From positions 1 to 55,213 of the forward strand of contig NW_022204887.1 in assembly GCF_008831285.2 (NCBI RefSeq): a stretch of 55,213 nucleotides of DNA, given 5' to 3'. Under the pieces are notes generated by a model. It did not search any database and was not told the origin of the DNA. It saw nothing but the letters and a program-made list of their open reading frames with translations. Below are positions 10,829 through 22,640 of this stretch, piece after piece. Source of the DNA: Nymphaea colorata. Lineage: Eukaryota; Streptophyta; Magnoliopsida; Nymphaeales; Nymphaeaceae. The stretch's first letter is position 1. Each line of letters opens with the position of its first letter. The position numbers and the translations under genes were made by a program.

Positions 10829-11463
10829 TCGCTCTTGAGTAATTAACGTTTCATATACTTCAGACCATGAAGGCAGATCTTTGAATACAGTAACCGTGGT
10901 AATAAAAGATTCATATTCAGAATTCAGCCCATTCAAGGTATAGAGAACAAGGTCTGTATCTGAGACAAAGTGCTGCACTCTGCTAAGAGAATCATGTAAG
11001 AAACTAATATGTTGAAGGTATTCAGTCATAGACATTCCTCCCTTTTTTATGTTTTGTAATTCTCTTTTCAGCTGAATAATACGAAGATTATTTTGTGAGG
11101 CATATTGTTTTTCAAAGATGCACCAAGCATCTATAGCCGTGCCAACATGAACCAGTTGTGACATGACTGGTTGAGTCACAGTGACTTTGATCCAACTTAG
11201 TGCAAGTTGGTCTTCACGATACCATAAATCATAAGCAGTATTTTCCTCTGTGTGTGGTTCATAAAGAAATTCAGGTGGAGCAGAACATTTTCCATTAACA
11301 TACTTGATCAAATTTTGACTTTTCATAACACTTTCAATTTGAGAACGCTAGAGAAGATAATTTGATCGATCAAGCTTGACTGAAACCAAACTTGAGAAAG
11401 CATTCCATTATGTACCTGGTGGAGTAGGAGTGCGAGGAGCGTTAGAAGAGGACAATGCAGCCA
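10829..11463 (-). pseudogene. Ty1/copia gag relic (minus strand)
   Basis: Gag of a copia retrotransposon, the protein that packages element RNA into cytoplasmic particles. The minus-strand frame starts at 11463 and runs to the TA tract. Two in-frame stops break it. The first (TAA) follows the N-terminal SNAPRTPTPPG stretch. The second is a TAG in the NYLLWRSQ-like motif, where the family normally has Trp. The remaining 166 codons are open and have the UBN2-type gag layout, including ALSWI, AIDAWCIFEKQYASQN, LKRELQNIKKGGMSM and LNGLNSEYESF. Protease, integrase and RT are missing because the element stops at the microsatellite. The leader, primer site and LTR end lie on the expected side. Confidence 0.9.
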
Positions 11464-12149
11464 TATTATACTAGAAATTTCTCCCTCATTCAATCAACAG
11501 TCGACGAGCATAGTCAATACAATTTGAGCCTGATAAAAAAAAAAGGTGACTGAGGAGGCGGATCGGGTGACTGAAGGAGCAGATAGGCCTCAGTGGCACT
11601 CCCTTGTTAGCATGCTCCTCGGTGAACAGGTGAACACAAAAGGAAACAGTGCGCCCCTTGGTGAAGGCTGTAAACAGCGTGACCTTCCCTTGCTGAGAGA
11701 TAGAAAAAGAAGTCAACAGCATGCTCCTCGGTGAAGGCTGGAAAGAGCATGGCCTTCCTTAGACAAAAATGGAGGCACGTGCCTCGGTGAAGGCAGGAAA
11801 CAACACACTTCAAAAGGAAGGCATGTGCCTCGAAGAAGGCAGGAAACAATACACTCTGTGCCACACCCTTGTTCAAACACTAAAAGGAGAAGCACCCTCC
11901 TTGGTGAAGGCCTTGGTGGCTTTCACTTGCTCACCACAAAAAAAAGAGCATGAAACCGCACGCTCCTTTGTGGTTTCCCTTGTCACACAAAAACTGTGGA
12001 TGTAGGAAGAGGAACAGGAGATGCAACAGGGGACACAACAGAGAGAGTGACAATGGTGCCGGCATCAAACAATGATCGTGCACCAGACAGGTGAAGCGTG
12101 GCTCTAGAAAGATGCAAAATATGGAAGACCACGGTGAAAGCAATTGCAG
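11464..12149 (-). other. Copia leader with reiterated motif
   Basis: Untranslated leader between the gag start and the primer site of the minus-strand copia. The plus strand carries at least six variants of a ctcggtgaaggcaggaaa-like word, starting near 11615, 11654, 11724, 11780, 11826 and 11897, so the spacing is irregular at 40 to 70 bases. Short open frames here are products of the reiteration and are not annotated as genes. Confidence 0.6.
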
Positions 12150-12161
12150 GCTTTGATACCA
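12150..12161 (-). other. Primer-binding site, initiator-Met tRNA type
   Basis: The minus strand reads TGGTATCAAAGC, one base away from the usual plant copia site TGGTATCAGAGC. It lies three bases inside the LTR end, as expected for the start of minus-strand DNA synthesis. Confidence 0.85.
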
Positions 12162-12164
12162 AGT

Positions 12165-12277
12165 TGAAAGAAAAGATGAACACACAGGTGTAACGAGGTT
12201 TGCCTAAAATCAGCCTACATCCACAAAAAGACTCTCTCTTCTATTCTATAACCACATAGAGAGAGTACAGATAGGGG
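12165..12277 (-). mobile_element. 3' part of a copia 5' LTR
   Basis: Read on the minus strand it ends in TTTCA beside the primer site. Just upstream it has the common plant copia R-U5 pattern (GGATGTAGGC, then an ACCTCGTTACAC-like stretch, then GTGTTCAT). The 5' part of the LTR is missing. The sequence passes into the Copia-A leader near 12278-12300, where a 23-base word is duplicated (12278-12300 and 12321-12343). Confidence 0.7.
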
Positions 12278-12299
12278 AAATGCAAGGAGAAAAAAAAAT

Positions 12300-12598
12300 G
12301 GCCATCTTTCTTACACTGAAATGCAAGGAGAAAAAAAAATGATCCTGATGAAACGTTAAGAAGAAAAGAGAAAAAGAAAAATCATAATGACGCTGAATTG
12401 ACTCACGTCTCTCAAATTGAAACATTAGAGGGAAAGAAAGAAACTAATGAAATCATTATATCCAAAAATCTCTCATCGGTTACAGGGTGATTTATGCAGC
12501 TTCATGCTGCCCTATATAATGTATTGATGTACATAGGATGAATAGTGTGAAAAACAGCAAGAAAGCCTTTCCTAGTGTGGTCGTAGGTTCTCCTGCTC
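12300..12598 (+). repeat. Leader and gag start of Copia-A, repeated at 15962-16262
   Basis: About 300 bases, from tcttacact through the gag ATG (12538) to gttctcctg, recur at 15962-16262 in direct orientation with modest divergence. The repeat includes coding sequence (MNSVKN...KKAFPS), and no primer site follows it, so it does not behave like an ordinary LTR pair. Confidence 0.85.
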
Positions 12599-15500
12599 CA
12601 ACAGGCCATATTGTTGATCCTGCTGATCCACAACAGTTGACCTCCAATCCCAAGTTTGAATCTTGGCATTGATCCCCTCGCCTTATAAAGGGATGGATTA
12701 CTGGTACGTTGTCTGAAAATGTCCTTGGTTTAGTTGTTGGATTTAACTCTGCTCAAGAGATTTGGCCCATTCATGTTGATGCTTTCACCCAGCAATCCCA
12801 AGAACGGGGATTTCATCTCACACACATGCTTACAACATGTAAAAAGGGTAACAATGCCCTTGAAGTAGATGTCGCCAAGTTCAAAGCCAAATGTGACGAC
12901 TTGGCTACTATTGGATACAAAGAGAAAGCCTTCTGGCTTCTCCAACGGTTATGGAAAGCCTATGAGCCTTTTGTTATGGCTATGCTCAAGCCACCAGTAC
13001 CTTCTTGTGAAGAATTGGTCTCTGTGTTGCAAAGTCTAGAAGTGAGAAACAAATTTCTCAATTCCGATACCTCACCTCAAGTTGCCTTCTATGCTCAATG
13101 TGAAGGGCAAAACGGGTCTCGGGGCACTTACCATGTCTCCCGAGGGTGAGGACGACACTATAGAGGAGGACGTGGAGGGGGGTACACCTTTAATCCCTCT
13201 CATGGAGGAGGATACAATTCAAATCCTTCTCAAACAGGATACAACGCAAATCTTCCTCAACCGCCAAAATGCGATGGCGCAGCCAACTCCTCCGATTCTT
13301 CCAAAGGTATCATATGTCAAATTTGAAATAAAAAGAATTACTCAGTGATTAAATGTTACAATCGGTTCAATCATTCCTTCCAAGTGGAAGATGCCATTCA
13401 AGCCCTCGCAGCTCTCACAATTAATGATCCGCAAGATTTCGACTGGCTAGTTGATACTGGAGCTACAATGCATATGACAAGAGACACATGTAAACTTAAG
13501 AACATCTCTCCTTATTTTGGCTCCGATACAGCTGTTGTTGGAAATGGGCAATGTATTGCAATCACACACATTGGACAGGCTGATATTTCTCCAAATCTAT
13601 CTATTAACGATGTTCTCTATGTTCCATGCCTCACTAAAGATCTCATTTATGTTAGCAAATTGACTAATGATTTTCCATACGATTTCGAATTCACCTCTGG
13701 TTGATGCACCCTAAAGGACAGAAGGACGGGCAGAGTAATGGCAATAGGGAGTGAACAAGGCAGACTCTATGTAGTGAACAATCACAGCAATCATAAGATT
13801 TTCTTTTCATCACATTTCCCACAAGTGACGGAAGAGTTTTGGCATGCACGTTTGGGACATCCTCAATCTGTTGTTCTCCCTTTTTTTAAAAACCAGGAAT
13901 ATATTGATGTTTTACCTAATATTTCTCTCTCGGTTTGTGCTAGTTGCCAAATGGAAAAAACTTGCAAATTGCCTTTTACTGAAAAAGACGATATTGTTTC
14001 TTTCCCACTGAAAAAAAATTCACAATGATCTTTGGGGATTGGCACCAGTTATATCTCGAGAACAATATTGGTTTCATGCTATAATTGTCAATGGCAATAG
14101 CCATTTCACATGGCTTTACCTTCTAAGACACAAATCTGATTTTTTTTATGCCTTTGTTCATTTTCACAAAATGGTTGAGCACCAATTTGATAGTAAAATA
14201 AAAATTTTCCAAAGTGATGGAGGTGGTGAATATACAAGCTCCTGCTTCGTATTATATCTCGACAACCTTCAAATTAAATGGCAGTATTCCTGCCCCAAGA
14301 CACCCGAGCAAAATGTCAAAGCAGAGTGCAAGCATCGCACCATCACTGAATCGGGTCTAACGTTTCTCTTTCATTCAAATGCACCAAAGAGATTTTGGAT
14401 TGATGCCTTCTCAGCAGCTGTTTTTCTTATGAACATGCTTCCCACCTCAACATTGTCTATGCAGTCACCTTTCTCTATATTGTTTAAAAGGATTCCTGAT
14501 TATTCCAGCATGCATATCTTTGGCAGCAGGTACTTCCCTTATTTGAGAGGATATGTTCAAAACAAATTTGACCCTAAATCTGTTCCATGTATATTTATTG
14601 GATATAACACATTTCATAATGGTTGCAAATGTTTCAATCCAAATTCCAGACGTCTATACATATCCAGGCATGTCCTCTTTGATGAAAACCCATTCCCTTT
14701 CAAAAATCTCTCTTCTCTCTATAAGGACGATGTCATGGATAGTGATTTTTTATCCTTTGTTGATATCGAGACTTCAAGTGATAGAACCATGCCAACTTCC
14801 GATCACCCCTAATCTGGTTCCAGCCCTACACCAGATCCATGTCTAAATGTCTATGAGGATCTCCAATAAAGCATGACAAAAGATAGATCTCTCAATACAA
14901 ATATTCATCCAGCCGATCCACCTGATCCAACACCAAACTCTCCACCAAGCTTACATAGTTCAGAAACTACAAGTGACACCAGTCTTCAATCAACCTCTAT
15001 GGGAACTCGAACCATAGTAACAAGATCTATGGCTAGATCAATGTCTCTAGAAAACCGAACGATGTTAACTACAGCTATGGTAGGCATTCACAAAACTAAT
15101 CCTAAGTATGCCAACATTCATACCATCTATTCCAGTATTCCCAAAGAGCCCAAAACAGTTCAACAAGCTCTAAAGCATGATGGGTGAAGAGCGGCCATGG
15201 AAGAATAAATGACTGCATTAAGATCTAATAATATATGGGATTTAGTTCCAAGAGAACCTTACATGAACATCGTTGGATCAAAATGGGTTTTCAAATCCAA
15301 ACCCAAAGCATATGGAAGTCTTGATCGTTTAAAGGCATGCCTAGTTGTTTGGGGTTTCACTCAAGTAGAAGGGATCGATTACCGAGAGAATTTCTCTCCC
15401 ATCATTCGACCAACTACTATGTGACTTGTATTTTCTATTGCTACCATCTTCAAATGGAACTTCAAACAATTATATCTAAAAAATGCCTTCCTACATGGAT

Positions 15501-15800
15501 CACTTCATGAAACGGTCTATATGTCACAACCACCGGGGTTTGCAGATCCTCTTCTACTGCATCATGTTTGTCATCTTCGAAAGGCACTATATGGCTAAAG
15601 AAAGTGTCTAGAGCTTGGTCTCAATGGATAAGTGATTTTCTTTTCACTTACGGTTTTCAGAGCAGCTATTCAGACCCATCCATGTTCACATTCATGAAAA
15701 TGGCCATTGTCTTATTATTTTCATGAATTTCTATGGCATCGACAGCTGCAAGGAACAAATGGAAGTTTTCACTCAAATGCTGAAACACCCAACACAACTA
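12538..15800 (+). pseudogene. Copia-A: decayed Ty1/copia gag-pol
   Basis: A copia polyprotein relic with domains in order: gag (12538-13150), zinc knuckle (13315-13362), protease (13441-13704), GAG-pre-integrase (13738-14028), integrase (14030-14812), linker, and RT (15120-15800). Gag to pre-integrase share one frame. A shift at the A-run near 14015 changes the frame for integrase and RT. In-frame stops lie at 12670, 13147, 13324, 13702, 14810, 14867, 15185, 15206 and 15422. The knuckle has its second Cys replaced by a stop and its His by Tyr. Protease DTGA is kept. Integrase keeps SDGGGE and a Glu in the EQN..AE motif, but reads ECKHR for the usual ERKHR. RT has NAFLHG and MSQPPGF, but the YVDD centre is gone. 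RNase H and the 3' LTR are missing. Confidence 0.93.
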
Positions 15801-15961
15801 CAATGTCTCACCAAAATGAAAACAGAAAATGGAAACTGCAACGTCACACTCAGCATCAAACGAATCTTCCTATGCAATGTCAATCAGTAATGGCCCCAAC
15901 AAATGGAAGGTATAAATCAAATTCAAACAATCGATTATGCGTGAGCCATAATGGTCCTGAT
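15801..15961. other. A-rich stretch between Copia-A and the repeated leader
   Basis: Unassigned. It lies where RNase H and the 3' end of Copia-A would be expected, and an open frame crosses it into the repeated leader, but it shows no RNase H motif. Confidence 0.5.
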
Positions 15962-16262
15962 CTGGCCCACGTTTCTTACACTAAAAGTCAAGGAGAAAAA
16001 GAAAATGATCCTGATGAAACGTTAAGAAGAAAAGAGAAAAAGAAAGATCATAATGATGTTGAATTGGCTCACGTCTCTCAAATTGAAACGTTAGAGGGAA
16101 ATAAAGAAACCAGTGAAATCATTATATCCAAAAATCTCTCATCGGTTACAGGGTGATTTATGCTGCTTCATGCTGCCCTATATAATATATTGATGTACAT
16201 AGGATGAATAGTGTGAAAAATGGCAAGAAAGCTTTTCCTAGTGTGGACGAAGGTTCTCCTGA
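15962..16262 (+). repeat. Second copy of the Copia-A leader and gag start
   Basis: Direct repeat of 12300-12598, including the ATG at 16204 and the first 18 or so codons (MNSVKNGKKAFPS). Beyond gttctcctg the sequences differ completely. Confidence 0.85.
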
Positions 16263-17790
16263 ACTGAACCACGCCAAACTTTGTCTCCTTTCTTCTTGCC
16301 TTTCTCTCTCTTTTTCTTTATATTGTAGTCACTGCCACTCAGTAGGTCACTCAAGGGGGAGATGTTTCAAGCTAAATGGATGCCCTCCCAACTTAAAAGG
16401 AGGAAAACAAAGAGCTGGTGGTACTAATGCCATAGATGGAGATAAAATACATTTGAATGCTTCAGTGTCTATTGTTTTGCCTAATCGAAGCAAGGATCAA
16501 GCTCATGTTCTAACCATGGATGAATACAATAAGTTAAAACAACTTCTCAAAGATCGAACTGCTCTTGTGCCACAGCTGCCCAATGGTCAATCTCATTTTG
16601 CAGGTATGATATATTCACAATCAAGCACATGGATCATTGACAGTGGTGCCTCTGACCACATGTCATCGTCCCTTAATTTTCTGTCTAATGTTATTGTCTT
16701 ACAATCACCTTATCCCATAAAAGTACCAAATGGAACCATGGTACATGCTACTCATATTGGTGAAGCCTCTCTACAACTTTCTTTGATACTAAAAAATGTT
16801 TACTACATTCCAACTTGTATCAGTAAGTAAACTTGTTTCACTTACTAAATGTCAAGTCATCTTTGGTTCCAATGGTTGCTCCTTGCAGGACCTGAATTCT
16901 AGGACAATGATTGGACTGGGTAGTTTGAGAGATGGCCTGTTCGTATGTAAGATCTCTGATCTTTCACATTAACCGTTGGCAATGAACTGTAGTCTCAAGT
17001 GAACAGATATATGGCATCTTAGACTTGGGCATCCATCACAAGCCATGAATTATCTACTTTCTCAGCCATAATCTAGCATTAAAATGTAAACATTTTATTG
17101 TGACGTATGCAAACTAACAAAACAGTCTGGATTACCTTTTAATGAAAGTGTCTCTTGTTCAAATCATCCATCTGATTTGTTGCATTGTGATATTTGGGGC
17201 CATATTCCCAAGCCTTATTTTCTGGAGCAGTGTGGTTTTATTTGATGACTATACTAGAGCAGTGTGGATTTATTTGATGTGATTTAAGCATGAAACTACT
17301 CATCTATTAAAATATTTTATCAGTATGATAGAAAGACAATATAAAGCTGAGGTTAAAATTGTTAAAACTTATAACGGAGTCGATTTTTTTAAGGGAGATG
17401 AATGACTTTTTTCATGAAAAAAGCATTGTTCATCAACAGACATGTGTTTATACACCACAACGAAATGGTGTAGTTGAAAGAAAACACCATGACATTTTAG
17501 ATGTGGCTCAAGCCCTTAAATTCCAATCGGGTTTGCCTTGGCCTTGTTGGGACCGGTGTGTATTGACAGCTGTGTATTTAGTCAATCAAACTCCAACAAG
17601 TGCTTTACAAAACAAAACTCCTTATGAAAAATTATTCAAAACAAAAAAAGCCACGTATTGTCATCTATGCATCTTTGATTGTTTGTGTCTTGCAAAAGAA
17701 CCAAATCCCAAATCTAAATTTGACCAAAGATCACACAGATGTTTTTTTTAGGCTATACATTTGGTCAAAAATCATATATATATGTCCTCG
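16204..17790 (+). pseudogene. Copia-B: chimeric copia relic (knuckle, protease, integrase)
   Basis: The first 18 or so codons copy the Copia-A gag start, then the frame runs, still open, into another copia family. The gag core is missing. A complete CCHC knuckle follows (16324-16365: C-SH-C-HSVG-H-SRGR-C), then FKL-G-PPNLKG. The protease site WIIDSGASDHM is at about 16630-16662. This open frame stops at 16828. After that there are several frame changes. The pre-integrase motif WHLRLGHPS is near 17010, the integrase start HCDIWG near 17185, and a later integrase stretch is open at 17359-17751. The second catalytic Asp is lost (TYNG for the usual SDNG), while the final Glu in NGVVERKH is kept. 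A short tandem duplication (17223-17243 and 17258-17280) breaks the middle. RT and the 3' LTR are missing. Confidence 0.9.
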
Positions 17791-17799
17791 AACTTCTCC

Positions 17800-19484
17800 A
17801 CCCAGCTCTGGATAGAGAAAACTTCCAACCTCTCACAGTAGATCACATAGTGCATTTTATTAAGCAATGCATTTATTTACACGCTCAATGCATTATATTG
17901 GGTGGCTGTAAAAAATGAGGACTAGCAATAGTTTACGACATGTACATAGCAACAGTTCCTAGTGTTTTTACCAACAATTAACAATGCATTTAAAGACTAA
18001 TTTTTAATGGTTTAAAAAATTGGAGTATCCAGTACACAAAAGCACAATACATACATATACATAGACACATATATCCACCTACTTTTTGCTTCTGGGTTTT
18101 GTATGTGATTTTACATTTGGTCTAATATCTAGATCCAAAAACCCAACAAGAACATTCAACCTTTGGTCGATTTTCAAAAATAAAAGTAGGTTCTTAAGAT
18201 GTTGTTTGGCAAAGTAATACATTGTTGCTGCCCCATAAATCTGTCCTAGCAAATAAGACAGATTCATAGAAGACTTGTTACAGTGTTGCATGTACAGTAG
18301 GAGACATTAATAACAATGTGTTACTGTCGTCAGACAGCCCCTGAGGTAACCAGTCTGTTTTGGAATGAAAAGATTTAATTTAAAAAACAGAAGGCTTGGT
18401 CGGACCTAACCCAACCCTCTGACATCCCTAGGTTCGGCAGGTTGACATCACCAAAGAGGAGGGATGGATTGGAAAAACTGCAGATGCCCTTTTTGGCCAA
18501 CTCCAGTGATGTCACTGATCGATTCCTCAACGACGCCATGGATGGTTGCCTGAGTCTTCAACATCGATGGGTGATGGCAAACTGTGGATGCTAGACTCTA
18601 GATGGTCCATGTGGGCCTGCAGTTTGAGAGTGAGATCGAGGCTGAGAGCTACTTTGTCAATATTTCGGAAATTTCTTTAAGTGAAATGTGAAATCAAGTG
18701 GAAACTGAAAGAAACCCGAAAGCACTTCTGCATCTTTTAAAATGGGCGATTGATGATGAATTGGCTATATCATGCTTCATTCAGAATCACTTGAATAAAG
18801 ATTGGTTGATTGCCTCAAGGCACATAGGGCAACTGGGTGGCAAGTAGTTCATATCCAAGGAGTTCGAGGTTTGAATCTTGTGGCTGCTGTCACATTCTAG
18901 TGTGTTATTTCTCTGGATTGCAAACCATGGCAGGTGGAGTTGACGATGTACAGTATGTCCACCTAAGCCTCGAAGCAGGACAAAATCTTGAAAGCATAAG
19001 GGCATGGCCTTAGTAGTTTTATGGAAAAGACAGTTTCTTCTAAGTTAACAATAAATAAATATTGGCCGATTTGTATAACACTTTGGATCAACCCAAGCGA
19101 AGCCCCAATACAATTGAAAGCGGCTGACTCCGACCAACTTTTACACGAGAAAAACAGAATGTGAGAGTATGAAGAATTAAAGAATCATTAAGGAGGATTG
19201 ATAAGTATCACAACAGGCAACTCCTATTTATCAAGAATCATGCAGGAACGTGTGGACTTGTGTGGCAATTGCCCACACAGGCATACAAAAATTACTAGTT
19301 TACATTGTCGAAGTTCTGTAGCTATTTTGCTGATTAGCATGTGGCATCCCTCGGCCACTGATATTCTGAAGGGCCTTCTGTCAGCAGCGAATATCTTGCT
19401 TTGCCACCGACAAGTTACTGTGTTTTGCGGTGACCCATTCAAACTGTGAACCAATGAGATTGGTCCTTTTCCAAGAACAAAACT
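17800..19484. other. Unassigned, mixed composition
   Basis: No recognised element or gene. 18400-19010 is somewhat GC-richer, with gene-like vocabulary but only short frames. 18800-18885 has weak resemblance to pol III A and B boxes (gggcaactgggtgg, then ggtttgaatctt), which could be a SINE relic, but no poly-A tail or target duplication is clear. Confidence 0.4.
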
Positions 19485-20466
19485 GTTGAATCAATGGCTG
19501 CTCATTGTATTTGACAAGTCCGGGATTTCTCAAAACTGGCCTCGATCCATCGATCGTCCAGTTGTTCTCTTTAGATGGCCGGACTCACCGTAAAACTTCT
19601 TCTTGATTGATGTTTAATATTTATATGTTTTCTATATGGGCAGATCCCCACCTGAACGTTTATGCATAATACATAGGTTATATATGCGTCTTCTCAACTT
19701 TCCAAGATTTTTTTTTTTATAATGATACAAATACAAATTATTTACGTTTCACAGCCAGGGATGCTAAGCCTGTAATTCTCAAGCACCTTGTTCAAATTCA
19801 GAGATTCAAAGAAAAGGTCGGCAGCGAATTCTTAGCTTTAATCCTGCTTGGAAGGTCTAGGGATGCGTTGGGGCAGGAATCACCCAATGAAGTGTTGGAG
19901 GATACCACCACAAGTAAACAAACTGGTGACTGTGTTTCCAAGTAAAAATGTGACCCATGGATGCAATGGAAATCTGACACAAGAATATTCCATGCATGTC
20001 TCTCTCTCATAGTCCACATCTTCCGTTAATCTTTCCACCATCCTTAAGAGCATTTTCTGAATAAAAAAACAAATTAGGCTAAATCGAGAGAGAGAGAGAG
20101 GTGACAGTTACTCATGAAGAGACAGTGAGTGGCAAGCGTTCAGCTGAGTTCGGGTAGATAGAGTTGAGTGCCCCATATGGGCACCCAACGTACATACTCA
20201 AGAATAGGGGGTCATTTTAGCAATTTTTTAAAAGGTATGTCTTTTATTGTATTTTTTTTGCTTCCACTTTTGTCTTCCTATTTTTTTTCATCGTAACCAT
20301 ACAAACGCAAGAAATTTTTTTACACATAACCAGGTTTGGAGTTCGGGTAGACAATGGCAAAACCGACATATTTCTATTAATGTAACAGTAGACAATGAGA
20401 AGTAAAGTGTCTGGTCGAAGGAATGGTATTATAGAAAAAATATATTTTGAAAAAAGAAGAAGATTG

Positions 20467-20504
<38 letters not shown>

Positions 20505-21245
20505 TTATGAAAGAGTTAAAAAGTCTAAAATAGACATCATTTCAATAAAAAAGTTCAGAAGTACCCCAAACCCCTTCTTTTTTTCCCTGTATATAATGAA
20601 GAGGAAACATCTTAAAAGGGTGAAAAAGAGGTTAAGAAAAAGTTAAAAAGTCTAAAATCAACATTACTTCAATAGAAAATTGAAAATACCTAAAACCCCA
20701 TCTTTTTTGGTATGATAACTGCATACTTGTGAGTCCATAAGGTTGTGCACGCAACTTCATCTCACATCCCGCTGTGACTCAAATGGATGGAAGAAAAGGG
20801 AGCGGTGATTAGGAGAATCTGCAGTTTGTCTACCATCATTTTCATGATGTAGATGCTATGTCACTCTAAAAAATCTGGAATTAGATCTCGAATTGATGGA
20901 CTAGCATTTGCTCATCCATCTATTGGAACAAGTTTCCTCAGAGACCTTAAACTTAATTTCTTGCTTAGGTGGGCACCTTAGATCCTTTTCATGAAGTATG
21001 TCGAGGGCTACATATCTATATGATCCAAGATATTGCATACCTAAGGTCTGATTTGAATAGGTGAAAATTGAAAACTGGAAGGACCGCACCTTCTTACGTA
21101 TGAAGTAACATCACAAAGCACCCATCTAGATATGCTTTCTATATCAAAATTTTGTCCCTCTATATATATCATTCTAGCAGCCAACACATTATGAAAAACT
21201 GTTTTTTTCATTATATATGGCCACCTTTGAAAGTCGATCAAACAA
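19485..21245. repeat. Block F and block A, copy 2
   Basis: 19491-19620 matches 1-150 and 19940-21140 matches 250-1460. 19640-19940 is extra relative to copy 1. It contains TA then GA microsatellites (20467-20502) and the second copies of the minus-strand frames of block A (20901-21241). Confidence 0.8.
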
Positions 21246-21539
21246 ACTGATGGTCGCTAACATCACCTCTAAGAACTGATTGCCTTCTAACCAACACTTC
21301 TGGCGCAAACCGGACTGTTGCATGCAACTGTCATATGAATATTGGGCATTAGTGCACAAAACAAATGTTCAGTCCAAAGAATTAAAATATTTATGAAGGT
21401 TTGTATAACAGCAGGAACACTTTGTGAGTGTTGCGTGAATTTGCCCTAAAAATTGGGTCTGATTCAAGAATTATTAATTATAGTGCTCCATGAATCTATC
21501 CCAATTTTTGAAAGGATTCATGACACAATCATAAAATGT
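21246..21539. other. Unassigned spacer
   Basis: No partner copy, gene or element was seen. Confidence 0.5.
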
Positions 21540-21780
21540 TCACTTAGCCAAACGAGTCCTGCAGGCCTACCTGTTGAAGATAATGTCGCTCTGTCAAGAC
21601 CAGAAGTTCTTTTTTCTTTGGAAAACTGGAGGGATTGCCGACATCATGCTTGGCCTGACCTGACCGGTCAAACACTAACACAGCAGCAGATCCAAGAAAC
21701 TAAACTGGGTCCTTTGATGGTTCAACCTATGCTTGATTTTTAGATAAATATCTTTGTCCTGACAACCATTGCTTTATTTG
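21540..21780. repeat. Block F, copy 3
   Basis: Shares with 1-170, 19485-19620, 24250-24600 and 52380-52800 a core around gatccaagaaac-t-ggctgg and a following tcaatggtccagcc-like word. The short frames translated from it are shadows of the repeat. Confidence 0.6.
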
Positions 21781-21859
21781 ATGTTTCTCATTTGCTTTCA
21801 AGGTGAGCATATTCCCAACCTCATGGCCCCCAGGTTCCTACAAAATAGCACAATTTATA

Positions 21860-22140
21860 AATGTCTATAGATGACCACTCACAAAGCCCCTCAACTCGAC
21901 CTGACTCTCACCAGCCCCTCAACTCGACCAGTTACGCTATGTTCATCGAAGTAACCCTGTTTCTGTTTGACTTTGTAACTTTTTGACAAGCTACGCTATG
22001 CCCCTCAAGGTAAAGTCTTTTGTGTAACCTGCGCTGAGGCTTTTAAATTCTCTTAGATGGAACATGTTAAGAACAATATTCTGTTTTTAAAAATACAAAA
22101 TATAAAAGCATCATATTCTTTTTTCAATAAAAGTAACATC
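21860..22140. repeat. Segment G, copy 1
   Basis: Matches 54985-55213: shared ctgactctcacca, ctcgaccagtta and ggtaaagtcttttgtgtaac, then a gcgctgag word and the ending catattctt. The second copy runs off the window edge. Confidence 0.8.
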
Positions 22141-22439
22141 GCTTCAATTAATGCCTTCTTTATAGCACAAAGTTTTAATCAATGAATTAAACATTAAGCG
22201 AGTACTATATGTTCTGAATTTTAGCCACATTCACATGATGCCATATTCGACAGTGATCCCAAAATCAGTTCCAAACATGTGTCAGGGATTCGAAAATGTG
22301 TCGCTAGCTACTACACTGTGCATGCTAAAACAGCCATCATTGTATGTGGACGGTTAGCACCGTTAGTTGCAAAGTTAAAAGACATTAATAAGTTAAGCAA
22401 AAAATATGACCGTAACATAAAACATTATGTAAAGCGATG

Positions 22440-22640
22440 GAAAATTCCATCGTAAAAGTTATAATAAAGTGTAGGCACATTCTGTGGCCATTATGCTAGC
22501 AACTAATGTCTTAAAAAACACAACTAATACACGATGGCCAGTTTCATCCATAACAGTTTGGGCAACGGAACTTGTGGTGGTGGACCTTTGACCGTCACGA
22601 TTACTTATTAGAGACAGAATTGTGAGTACTAGCAACTTTT
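22440..22640. repeat. Segment H, copy 1
   Basis: Matches 35335-35525: ggcacattc-gtggccattatgct, then cgatggccatttcatccataa-like, gggcaacgg, cttgtggtggtgga and gtcacgattac. No frame is conserved. In this copy it follows segment G by about 300 bases. Confidence 0.8.

Noticed and set aside
11486-12185. Several 60 to 89-codon frames in the copia leader
   Set aside because: They come from the reiterated leader word on both strands and overlap each other.
12300-16262. 12300-12598 and 15962-16262 as an LTR pair
   Set aside because: The repeats include the gag ATG and codons, and no primer site follows the first or purine tract precedes the second.
16265-16324. An intron ending in ctttatattgtag before the Copia-B knuckle
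   Set aside because: The tgt of that word encodes the first Cys of the knuckle, so it is coding sequence rather than a splice acceptor.
18800-18885. SINE or tRNA-derived sequence
   Set aside because: Box-A and box-B-like words are weak, no cloverleaf can be folded, and no poly-A tail is present.
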